In this document: positions 1 to 6,552 of the stretch, one piece after another
Numbering within the stretch: the first letter of the stretch is position 1
Layout of the letters: each line of letters opens with the position of its first letter
Assembly (NCBI GenBank): GCA_009602725.1
Contig: WELB01000031.1
Coordinates: 1-18,832 of the forward strand
Direction of reading: 5' to 3'
DNA length: 18,832 nt
Source of the DNA: Spirogloea muscicola
Lineage: Eukaryota > Streptophyta > Zygnematophyceae > Spirogloeales > Spirogloeaceae
The notes under the pieces: model-generated
What the model saw: only the letters and a program-made list of their open reading frames with translations
Databases searched by the model: none
Told to the model about the DNA's origin: nothing
Translations under genes and position numbers: made by a program

Positions 1-351
1 CAGGGCGTCATGCTATTGAACGCGTCCTTAACGCTGGGAGGGCCCCAAGCGCCTAAGTACCTTGAAGATCACTCAGTGCTCTGGGAGGAGGTCATGCGCA
101 ACCTCCTGAACAAGATGTCTAGGCAAAGCAGCAAAGCAGCTCCTCTTGGCCCAGTGTTCGTCCTAATAGGCAAGAGCGCATGGAAGCTTGAAGACTGCTT
201 ACGAGGGCCCCCGCCCATAAGAGTCCTTCACCCTGTTGCAAGAAGCCACAGTACAGGTAGCACCAACTGGATGGGGTCTTCGGTGTTCTCAGCAATCTCC
301 AAGGCTATGATAGAGAGGGGCATGATGCCTGTCAAGTGGCTACCTTCTTAA
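1..351 (+). CDS. Uracil-DNA glycosylase, family 1, C-terminal part (5' end outside window)
   Basis: The frame is open from base 1, so the gene starts upstream of the window. About 116 residues are visible. They begin with QGVMLLNASLT, the family-1 UDG strand motif (usually QGVLLLN), and continue to a hydrophobic VFVLIGKSAW strand and then HPVARSHSTG. The last takes the place of the family's HPSPLS leucine-loop motif, whose His contacts the uracil. The end, SVFSAISKAM, matches the usual 'hFSkaN' C-terminal helix. The catalytic water-activating motif would lie upstream and cannot be checked. UDG removes uracil from DNA in base-excision repair; in poxviruses a UDG is also a replication processivity partner of the D5 helicase-primase. 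A D5-like helicase lies about 1.8 kb downstream here. The gene converges on a minus-strand gene 30 bp away. The loop motif is atypical, so a divergent viral enzyme is likely. Confidence 0.8.
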   Translation, partial: QGVMLLNASLTLGGPQAPKYLEDHSVLWEEVMRNLLNKMSRQSSKAAPLGPVFVLIGKSAWKLEDCLRGPPPIRVLHPVARSHSTGSTNWMGSSVFSAISKAMIERGMMPVKWLPS

Positions 352-373
352 AAGCCCAGCTCGCAAGGCTTTT
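350..373. terminator. Hairpin between convergent genes, possible bidirectional 3' signal
   Basis: A perfect 7-bp inverted repeat, AAAAGCC (350-356) and GGCTTTT (367-373), with a 10-nt loop, sits between the stop of the UDG gene (351) and the stop of the minus-strand gene (382). Each arm continues into TTAA, so both strands read GCTTTT(T)AA just past a stop codon. The structure is seen directly; its role in transcript ending is inference from position and symmetry. Confidence 0.5.
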
Positions 374-381
374 TAATAAAC

Positions 382-1290
382 CTACTCATCTGCCGCCTCT
401 GGCTCTTCCTCATCTTCGTCTCTCTCTTCGGCGAGCTCTCTTACGCTCCCTACGACCTGGACCTTGTTGTTGCCTATATCTGCTAAGAGCTGCCTTATCT
501 CTGCCTCAGTCTCTGCTGTAGTACGCGAATTTCTGCCTGGTATTATCAGATATACACTCCCTTCTTCAGACAATAGCTTGTTGTCTATAACGTCTACTAC
601 CTTCTCAATAGATCTCTCTGCTCTCTCTCTCTCATCCTCCTCTATGTTGCGAGATGGCCCAATCGATGCTGCTATGTCTCCCAACACTTTGCTGATATCC
701 TTAAAAGATCTTATAGACAAGTCGCTCAAGGAACTTAGGTTTTTGTACATCTCTCTAGTAACTTCGGTGTTGTTCTTCATCACGTTATCGAATATACTCG
801 CAGCATGTGTGCTTGTTTTGGTCATACTTACAGACATCTCGTTCATGGCCTTAACAACTTGTGCCATTTCAACTGGACGCTGTGAAGACCCGAATGCTTC
901 CATAGTTGGTTGCCTCCCTTTTGCCTTGGTCTCTGCGACCTTCGGAGGCATCTCTCTGCCCCGGCCAGAGATGCCTGTCAATCCCTTGCTTCCGCCAAGA
1001 CCTCCTAGAACGCCAAGGCCACGGCCTACGGCCTTTCCTGCATCTTTAGACGTTCCAGCGCCGGGTTTGCCCAAGCTGCTGAGCCCTCCAAGGCCGCCAA
1101 GGCCACCAAGGTCACCAAGGCTGCCAAGGCCACCAAGGCTGCCAAGGCCACCAAGACTGCCAAGAGACCCCTTATCCCGGATTCCGCTTAGGCCGCCCAA
1201 GCCCTTGTTAAGCGTGTAGCCCGGGGCTTCTTCATCGTCGTCGTCGTCGTCGGCAAAGTCCTGGTTGTCACCCCAGAATTGCTTGCTCAT
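382..1290 (-). CDS. Gly/Leu-repeat protein with acidic ends, unknown function
   Basis: I chose the start at 1290 (MSKQFWGDNQDF, preceded by TGTAAAG). An upstream in-frame ATG at 1347 would add 19 residues lacking the character of the rest. Product 302 aa. Order of segments: acidic run (about residues 13-22, DDDDDDEE); a low-complexity block of L-G-[G/S/D] triplets (about 39-75); a Gly/Lys-rich linker; a helical region (about 145-245) with heptad-like spacing; and a second acidic cluster at the C-terminus. No signal peptide or membrane span is visible. The helical region contains TREM...SSLSDLSIRS, which resembles a segment of the neighbouring minus-strand protein. Function unknown; the abundance of repeat and helix would fit a structural or scaffold protein, but that is a guess. 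Confidence 0.7.
   Translation of the reverse strand: MSKQFWGDNQDFADDDDDDEEAPGYTLNKGLGGLSGIRDKGSLGSLGGLGSLGGLGSLGDLGGLGGLGGLSSLGKPGAGTSKDAGKAVGRGLGVLGGLGGSKGLTGISGRGREMPPKVAETKAKGRQPTMEAFGSSQRPVEMAQVVKAMNEMSVSMTKTSTHAASIFDNVMKNNTEVTREMYKNLSSLSDLSIRSFKDISKVLGDIAASIGPSRNIEEDERERAERSIEKVVDVIDNKLLSEEGSVYLIIPGRNSRTTAETEAEIRQLLADIGNNKVQVVGSVRELAEERDEDEEEPEAADE
1084..1164. repeat. Nine 9-nt units encoding Leu-Gly-X triplets
   Basis: Nine head-to-tail 9-nt units of the form gyc-n-ccaag run without interruption inside the minus-strand coding region. On the minus strand they encode L-G-G, L-G-S or L-G-D. Third codon positions vary while Leu-Gly is kept, which suggests selection on the protein and not a recent slippage array. 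Confidence 0.85.
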
Positions 1291-1362
1291 CTTTACAGCT
1301 TTATTGCATGATCTGTGGGATATTGCTCCACTTAACCTTAGGAGCATTCATTTTACACGGTG

Positions 1363-1821
1363 TTAAAAGCGCATGATCCTCCGCAAGAATCCCTTCCCTC
1401 TCTTTGCACGGCTATAGCCCTTGTGATCATGCTTTAACATGTCGCTGCTCAAGGTGCGGCTTCTTGGGCGCCCGCTGTATACAGACGAGATAATTCCATG
1501 CAAAGAGGGCTCCTTTCTTGTGGCAAAGTTGATGTGCATATACATGAGATCATGCATCCTGTTCTCGACAGCCTTAGACAGGTCTGAGAGGTTCCCAGCC
1601 CCTGTGTCCTGCATATCTTGAATAGCATCGTGGACATCCACAAGAGATTTGACGCTGAAATCAGCCAAGCTATTCATAACCTCTATAAGCTCCCTGTTTG
1701 CTCTGATACAGCTGTCTGCAGCAGTTCTCATAGCCTGCGAAGACTCATCCATATCTCGGGAGACCTCTCCGAGCTTTTGGACTATTCTGGTCGTCTCAGC
1801 GCGGGCGTCGCAGATAAACAT
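1363..1821 (-). CDS. Helical protein with basic C-terminus, probable distant paralog of its neighbour
   Basis: The longest frame starts at ATG 1821 and gives 152 aa. That ATG overlaps the ATG of the divergent TFIIS gene by two bases, so an internal start at 1752 (MDESSQAM) is possible and would leave room for a promoter. Residues about 1-95 look mostly alpha-helical; the last 50 residues are rich in Arg and Lys and end RRIMRF. The segment NREL...NSLADFSVKS aligns without gaps to TREM...SSLSDLSIRS of the adjacent minus-strand protein. The stop codon lies inside a GCTTTTAA motif. It has no family I recognise. Both minus-strand genes may be co-transcribed: from the stop at 1363 to the next gene's start at 1290 there are 72 bp. 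Confidence 0.65.
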   Translation of the reverse strand: MFICDARAETTRIVQKLGEVSRDMDESSQAMRTAADSCIRANRELIEVMNSLADFSVKSLVDVHDAIQDMQDTGAGNLSDLSKAVENRMHDLMYMHINFATRKEPSLHGIISSVYSGRPRSRTLSSDMLKHDHKGYSRAKRGKGFLRRIMRF

Positions 1822-2155
1822 GGATCCCGACGATTACACCGCAAGAACAATAAGGTGTATGCTTAGTCAGGGCTCAGAGAGCAGGGCGTACTTGCACAGT
1901 ATCTTGTCTAAGATTACAGCTGTTGCTGTTCCCGGCCCGCAAGACCTTACAGAAGAGATTGCAGCAGAGATAATAAGCAACGCTCACAGCCATAATTCCT
2001 GCCAGCATCTCGAGCGCAGAGAGTCTTCGATTTACAAGTGCAAGTGCGGTAGCAAGAGAATAATAGCAAGGGAGGTGCAGGTCAGGTCAATGGATGAAGG
2101 GAGCAGCACAGCCTGCTCTTGTCTTAGCTGCGGCCACACCTGGGTGCAATATTGA
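1820..2155 (+). CDS. Small TFIIS-like transcription elongation factor (zinc ribbon)
   Basis: ATG at 1820 gives 111 aa. The C-terminal 40 residues carry the TFIIS zinc ribbon: YKCKCG near the start, then the acidic hairpin QVRSMDEGSST, then CLSCGHTW. The Asp-Glu pair of the hairpin, which in TFIIS reaches into the polymerase active site to stimulate transcript cleavage, is kept (RSMDEG for the usual RSADEP). The first cysteine pair is spaced C-x-C instead of C-x2-C. The N-terminal 70 residues are short compared with the cellular polymerase-binding domain; many viral TFIIS proteins are also reduced. The gene sits close upstream of the D5-like helicase (43 bp gap). It would act with a virus-encoded RNA polymerase, part of which is encoded at 5566-6552. 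Confidence 0.85.
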   Translation: MDPDDYTARTIRCMLSQGSESRAYLHSILSKITAVAVPGPQDLTEEIAAEIISNAHSHNSCQHLERRESSIYKCKCGSKRIIAREVQVRSMDEGSSTACSCLSCGHTWVQY

Positions 2156-2198
2156 ATATCTAATTGGTCCTGCGAGAGCCTGGAGGACCTCTACTAAG

Positions 2199-4235
2199 AT
2201 GTCTGTCATAAAAGCGTGCACAAAGTACCCTTACTACCTGTTCAATCTGTGGGAAAAGGATGTTGCTTCCATAGCCAAGCAGTTCCAGAGCGACGGATGT
2301 GAGCTTGTTTACATTGTCTTTGTCTCAGACGATCACGAAGATACCTACATCTACCTGCCAGCAGTGCAGCTTACAGACGAGCTGAGCGAAGATGATGTAA
2401 CTAATCTAGGGCTGACACCAGTTGCGTGCAGCCACGATATAGACATGTCTACAACGACACTAAGGGAAGTCCTAGGGACCGAGGGGTTGTGCAGTCTTTA
2501 CGACCTAGCAATAGAGGACATCACACTAAGGGGGGTATTCCAGTCGCTGAAGCCAGATAGGAACGCCATAAGCTTGGCTAGGAGCATCATTCATGACTGG
2601 TACCTCCAGTACTTGTGCATCTTCGTAACAGAGTGCAGGAGTAAGGACACTAAGAAGCTTAGGTCATTTGTTAAGCAGACATTTGTAAGCAAAGGCCATG
2701 AAGGAGAATACAACACTATATTCCCAGAGGACGAACATTTGGCTCCAGCAGACCACACAATTATTGACCTAACCTCAGAGATGATGAGGTCCAACAAAGA
2801 CATGTACATGGTCTACAAGTACAAGGACAGCATTGCAAGACTCGAGAGCATACTCTCGCTCACGGTTTCCAAGTCCGAGATAGAGTACTCCATATGCGGC
2901 CTTGTACACTGCATGCTCTGCGATAGCGTCGTCACCTGCATGGGAAGGCTGTGGTGTTTTATAAACGGGATATGGGTAGAGTGCTCATCTGATGGGTACC
3001 TCTGGAACTTCCTAACAAAGGAGCTAATAGATTACCTGCTATCTGAGGGAGCCGATCAGATAGCTGCCCATATCAAATGTGTGCACACCAGGACTAGGCT
3101 CCTAAAAGACGTAAGACTTCGGCTCCAGGACGACTCTTTTGAGGCTATGCTAAACTCTAGGAGAGATATAATACGGATGAGGAATGGGGTTTATAACACC
3201 AAACATTCTGCCCTGTCAGACCCAGTTCCGTCAGATTATGTGTCAGTAATAGCAGGCGTAAAGTACGAGATATTTGATAAGAGGTCATCAGAAATCGTCC
3301 AGCTGATGGACATATTGGGCAAGATATTCCCTAGGAAAGACCTCCTCGATTTCTTCATGCTTTCATGCTCAACATTCTTGGAAGGCTACAACTCTAACAA
3401 GGTCTTCTACATATGGTGGGGCACAGGTAACAATGCAAAATCACTTGTGCAAGCACTAGTTATGAGGGCCTTTGGAGACTACTGCAGCACAGCACCAACA
3501 TCTCTTATAACAGGGAAGCGCACAAGTTCCTCTAATGCTACGCCTGAGCTGTGCCACGTAGAGAACAAGCTTGTCGTCTTTCTACAGGAACCTAACCCTG
3601 ACGAGAGGATAAAGGCTGGCATGATAAAAGAGATGACAGGTAATGACAGGATGTACACGCGCCAGCTCTTCAGATCTGGTAAAACAATGATGTTCAAGGC
3701 AAAGGTAGTGATTGTTTGCAATAACGTGATGGAGATTATGGGCATGGACGCTGCTCTTAGAAGGCGCATAATAGTGCTCCCATTTGTGAGCACTTTCCTA
3801 GACAACAGGGAGTACGGCACTCGCCAAACAAAGGGGACACTTGACGATAATTCCTACACTATAGACCCCTCGATAGAGAGGAGGCTTATTAAGTGCAGCT
3901 CGGCCTTCATGTATTTGCTCTGCAGGATATACCAAGAGCACAAGGGCGAGCTAAAAATCCCTCAGATAATAGCAGAAATAACAGAGGATTACATCACTAG
4001 GAACAATTATCCCCATATCTTCATAAGGAATTTCATCTGCCCTGTTGATGGCTCTAGATCTGCTACTACAGAGATCTACGAGATGTTCAAAGAGTGGTTC
4101 AAGAGGTCCTATCCCAACAAGCGAGTAGCAGACTTAGAGGTGTTTACTGCTGAGTTAGCTAGCGAAGGTTATAGGGATGACGGGGGCATTGTGGATAATG
4201 TCTTTGTTAATTACACAGGAGACCTTACAATGTGA
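2199..4235 (+). CDS. D5-like superfamily 3 helicase (viral replicative helicase)
   Basis: I start it at ATG 2199 (MSVIKACTKYPYY), downstream of the TFIIS stop; a longer frame from 2094 overlaps TFIIS and has an unlikely N-terminus. Product 678 aa. The C-terminal half shows a full SF3 ATPase: Walker A GTGNNAKS (residues 408-415), hydrophobic strand plus acid of Walker B (VVFLQE, Glu about 464), TGND.MYTRQLF before sensor 1 at CNN (507-509), and an arginine-finger run RRR (521-523) followed by IIVLPFVSTF, the D5 signature. Residues about 210-400 fit the D5 N-terminal domain that precedes the ATPase. I cannot see the archaeo-eukaryotic primase motifs in the N-terminus, so this may be a helicase without an active primase. 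Such proteins unwind DNA at viral replication forks. A GCTTTTAA motif follows the stop by 2 bp. Confidence 0.9.
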   Translation: MSVIKACTKYPYYLFNLWEKDVASIAKQFQSDGCELVYIVFVSDDHEDTYIYLPAVQLTDELSEDDVTNLGLTPVACSHDIDMSTTTLREVLGTEGLCSLYDLAIEDITLRGVFQSLKPDRNAISLARSIIHDWYLQYLCIFVTECRSKDTKKLRSFVKQTFVSKGHEGEYNTIFPEDEHLAPADHTIIDLTSEMMRSNKDMYMVYKYKDSIARLESILSLTVSKSEIEYSICGLVHCMLCDSVVTCMGRLWCFINGIWVECSSDGYLWNFLTKELIDYLLSEGADQIAAHIKCVHTRTRLLKDVRLRLQDDSFEAMLNSRRDIIRMRNGVYNTKHSALSDPVPSDYVSVIAGVKYEIFDKRSSEIVQLMDILGKIFPRKDLLDFFMLSCSTFLEGYNSNKVFYIWWGTGNNAKSLVQALVMRAFGDYCSTAPTSLITGKRTSSSNATPELCHVENKLVVFLQEPNPDERIKAGMIKEMTGNDRMYTRQLFRSGKTMMFKAKVVIVCNNVMEIMGMDAALRRRIIVLPFVSTFLDNREYGTRQTKGTLDDNSYTIDPSIERRLIKCSSAFMYLLCRIYQEHKGELKIPQIIAEITEDYITRNNYPHIFIRNFICPVDGSRSATTEIYEMFKEWFKRSYPNKRVADLEVFTAELASEGYRDDGGIVDNVFVNYTGDLTM

Positions 4236-4255
4236 TAGCTTTTAAGAGCAGAAAA

Positions 4256-4912
4256 ATGACTTATTGTAGCTCATTGTACGCTGATATCAGCAGGATCGAC
4301 ATGAGCACAGATAGCGCTCCATGGGTGACCCCAGAAAAACTTGACCCTGATAGGATTACTGTCTCTGCTGGCACCTCTACTGAGGGGTACGAGAGGCACA
4401 AGGTCTTGTACAACTATTACGAAGGTTCAGAGCCTAGAGATCTTGTGATAACTGTCCCAAAGACTACTGATGCCTACATAAGGTGCAGGGGAGTCCAGAA
4501 AGATGTCTTTACCCGGGGTGAAACACGGGTACAGACAAACAGGTATGGCGCTCACTTCGTTCTTAACGCCGGTAACAGCTATCACAGCTCTCTTTACGAT
4601 GCCTTCGGAATCATAAGGTCTAGAGTGGAACTTCTAACCGAATCAGATGCCTACTTTCCTATCAGAGACGTGCAGGGATACTCTGTACTGTACACGAACC
4701 TCATACACTCTAACGACGGGAAGATGTACTCTTCTGCGTACACAGCCGACGAGCCGGTCGATATCACAAGTTGCAGAGCTGCTGTTACTAGGCCAGCATT
4801 TACACTCTCTATCTTGAGGAAGTCTAGCAAAGAAGTTAGGATACGCGTCCAACTCTCGCAGATGTACATTCACGAGAACATTAACGAGTTCCCTCTCGCG
4901 CACATAGAATAG
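4256..4912 (+). CDS. Unknown protein, possibly a viral single-strand DNA-binding protein
   Basis: The ATG at 4256 (after an A-rich leader, GAAAAATG) gives 218 aa. A further ATG at 4301 (MSTDSAPW) is also possible. The composition is that of a soluble mixed alpha/beta protein with many Tyr, Arg and beta-prone strands, for example LVITVPKTT, HFVLNAG and TLSILRKSS. No cysteine motif, signal peptide or membrane span is apparent. The size, the strand-rich layout, and the location 20 bp after a replicative helicase would fit the DNA-binding OB-fold proteins common in large DNA viruses, but I see no diagnostic motif. That suggestion is inference only. It converges on the 169-aa gene with 13 bp between the stops. 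Confidence 0.6.
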   Translation: MTYCSSLYADISRIDMSTDSAPWVTPEKLDPDRITVSAGTSTEGYERHKVLYNYYEGSEPRDLVITVPKTTDAYIRCRGVQKDVFTRGETRVQTNRYGAHFVLNAGNSYHSSLYDAFGIIRSRVELLTESDAYFPIRDVQGYSVLYTNLIHSNDGKMYSSAYTADEPVDITSCRAAVTRPAFTLSILRKSSKEVRIRVQLSQMYIHENINEFPLAHIE

Positions 4913-4925
4913 CCTTTTTAAAAGA
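4913..4925. terminator. CTTTTTAAAAG spacer between convergent stops
   Basis: The 13-bp gap between the stop of the 218-aa gene (4912) and that of the minus-strand gene (4926) is CCTTTTTAAAAGA. It is nearly palindromic and gives a CTTTT(T)AA motif on both strands, as at the other convergent pair at 350-376. Role in 3' end formation is inferred. Confidence 0.35.
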
Positions 4926-5435
4926 TCAGCTCCTCTCGCTCTTTACTATGTTATCGAAGTCCACCTCTAGGCCCATCGATACAGCAACTCTTGCGTCCTC
5001 TATTGTAAGTCCCTTGCAAGAGTCGTCGTTTACAACCCCTACGATCTTGCTTATTATGTTGTTTTTTAGCGGATAACCTGTTACCAACTGCACGTCTGTT
5101 GTGTAGGAATACTCGTTATTTGAGGGATGGTAAACCCACATTGTACGCTCAGAGACCTTCTTCCTCATCTTCTTTGCTGCAGCAGTAACCGCATCTACCT
5201 GGTTAGCAGGCTGCTTGGGCTTAGCGGCTCTAGGCGCAGGTTTCTTGCGCATTTTTATGCCCTCGTTAACGTACTTGTTGACTACCAGGTTGGCACACTC
5301 GAGCACTGTGCTCTGCTCCAGCCCCGCTGATATCATCTCATTGCAGGTATCGAATACAACCGTGTACACCAGATCTCCCAAGGTCTGCTGCGCGCTATTA
5401 ATAAGGCTGGACCTCCTCTCTTCATCGCCGGACAT
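4926..5435 (-). CDS. Unknown 169-aa protein with basic Ala/Lys linker
   Basis: Start chosen at ATG 5435 (MSGDEERRSS, preceded by TGCAAAG, like the leader of the other minus-strand gene). An upstream ATG at 5507 adds 24 residues rich in His, Arg and Cys, and is less likely. Residues 1-60 look helical; residues about 62-95 are a basic linker (MRKKPAPRAAKPKQPA, then AAAKKMRKK); the rest is a compact domain containing WVYHPSNNEYSY and GYPLKNN. The linker would suit binding of nucleic acid or an acidic partner. No homolog recognised. It diverges from the RPB1 fragment gene across 130 bp. Confidence 0.65.
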   Translation of the reverse strand: MSGDEERRSSLINSAQQTLGDLVYTVVFDTCNEMISAGLEQSTVLECANLVVNKYVNEGIKMRKKPAPRAAKPKQPANQVDAVTAAAKKMRKKVSERTMWVYHPSNNEYSYTTDVQLVTGYPLKNNIISKIVGVVNDDSCKGLTIEDARVAVSMGLEVDFDNIVKSERS

Positions 5436-5565
5436 CTTTGCAGACCGGTGCTCAGCAGTATGATGCGGCGTGTGACCACTCGCGCGGGGCCTGCACGCAA
5501 ATTTCAATATCCGCTACATAAACTGAGGATAGCTCAGGCCGTGGCGCTCATAAGCTGCCCTTAAA
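5436..5565. promoter_or_regulatory. Divergent promoter region between the 169-aa gene and the RPB1 gene
   Basis: This 130-bp gap separates two divergent starts. It contains ATTTCAATATCC at 5501-5512. A CAATAT core also lies 45 bp before the D5-like gene (2148-2153) and, on the minus strand, about 30 bp before the Gly/Leu-repeat gene (1320-1325). The shared core may be a viral promoter element, but the sample is small. Confidence 0.3.
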
Positions 5566-6552
5566 ATGGACCCTATTGGCATAAGAGTTACGCAAGATAT
5601 ACTCCGGTCTGCTACCCAGGAGAGCCTCAGTCACTTTCACACAGCTGGCATGTCTGGCCAGCAAGACGCAAGACAGAGGCCCTCTATTGCAGATGCAATG
5701 AACTCAAAGTACACGAACAACAACTCTAGCATGACTTTTAAGCTAGATCCGCACGCGGTGCAAGACTACCGCATGCTTAAGAGGGATATAGTAGGGAGAA
5801 CCCTCAAGTGGTTTGTTGTTGGCATTAGGAGCAACATCACAGAGCTACCTGAAGTTGAGAGCGTATGGTACAAGATCCTAGGTAAAGATATGTACACTGG
5901 GATAATACTGAGATTTTACATAGACTACGCTAGGCTTACCGAATATGGGCTTACTTTGAGCGAGCTTGCCGACATATCCTTTAGCAAAGAGAGGGACCGC
6001 TCGCCGAATTGGTGTGTATCACCAGATTTCATGGGGATGATAGACGTGAACATGCCTGATAACTACATGTCCCAGTGGCTATCTAAGATGACAACAAGGG
6101 TCTGCGGTGTACCCGAGATTACATCATGTTATGTCCAAGATAACCTCTGTGTTACCAGAGGCTCATCTATGCTTGCCGTATCAAGAGCTCGCAACGTTGA
6201 TAAGCCGACAATAACATCGAACAATGTAGCTGACGTAGAGGCAAACCTTGGCATAGAAGCAGCAGCCTGTGCACTCAAAGATATAACAGGCTCCCATATT
6301 ATCTCTGACTTCATGACACGCACAGGAAGAGTCCTCCCGTTCTCAAAGAACAGCATAGAGGTGCACAGAAAGGGCCTGTTAACTTCGGCAAGTTTTGAGC
6401 GCCCCAGAGACGACATCAATAACGCTCTAAGTTCGGGCAGCAAATGGGACAGTAATCGTGTGTCCATCTATGCCTCTGTCATGTGTGGCAAAGATCCATG
6501 CACTGGCTTTGATATTATAGACACACATACAAGGAGAGCTGTAGACAGGTAA
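5566..6552 (+). CDS. RNA polymerase largest subunit, stand-alone C-terminal part (RPB1 / archaeal A'' like)
   Basis: ATG at 5566 gives 328 aa; an in-frame TAA lies 15 bases upstream, so the frame cannot extend. The protein opens almost at once with the RPB1 trigger-loop region: GI..TQ.......TQESLSHFHTAGM (residues about 5-29), where cellular enzymes have GEP.TQMTLNTFH.AG. The other C-terminal RPB1 blocks follow in order: NLGIEAA (227-233), SDFMTRTGRVLP (about 248-259), LLTSASFERP (about 274-283) and GKDPCTGFDII near the end. There is no heptad CTD. The N-terminal two thirds of RPB1 (clamp, NADFDGD site, bridge helix) is not in the window; the upstream neighbour is an unrelated minus-strand gene. 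I infer a genuinely split gene with the other part elsewhere, although a remnant cannot be excluded. It would work with the TFIIS-like protein. Confidence 0.85.
   Translation: MDPIGIRVTQDILRSATQESLSHFHTAGMSGQQDARQRPSIADAMNSKYTNNNSSMTFKLDPHAVQDYRMLKRDIVGRTLKWFVVGIRSNITELPEVESVWYKILGKDMYTGIILRFYIDYARLTEYGLTLSELADISFSKERDRSPNWCVSPDFMGMIDVNMPDNYMSQWLSKMTTRVCGVPEITSCYVQDNLCVTRGSSMLAVSRARNVDKPTITSNNVADVEANLGIEAAACALKDITGSHIISDFMTRTGRVLPFSKNSIEVHRKGLLTSASFERPRDDINNALSSGSKWDSNRVSIYASVMCGKDPCTGFDIIDTHTRRAVDR

Noticed and set aside
1084-1164. CRISPR-like or satellite repeat
   Set aside because: Units are 9 nt without spacers and lie in frame in a coding region.
464-1219. 251-aa plus-strand open frame
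   Set aside because: It is antisense to the Gly/Leu-repeat gene; its Pro/Arg runs are simply the reverse of the Leu-Gly codons.
4232-4255. GTG start for the 218-aa gene
   Set aside because: It overlaps the helicase stop and a eukaryotic virus would be expected to use ATG; the ATG at 4256 has an A-rich leader.
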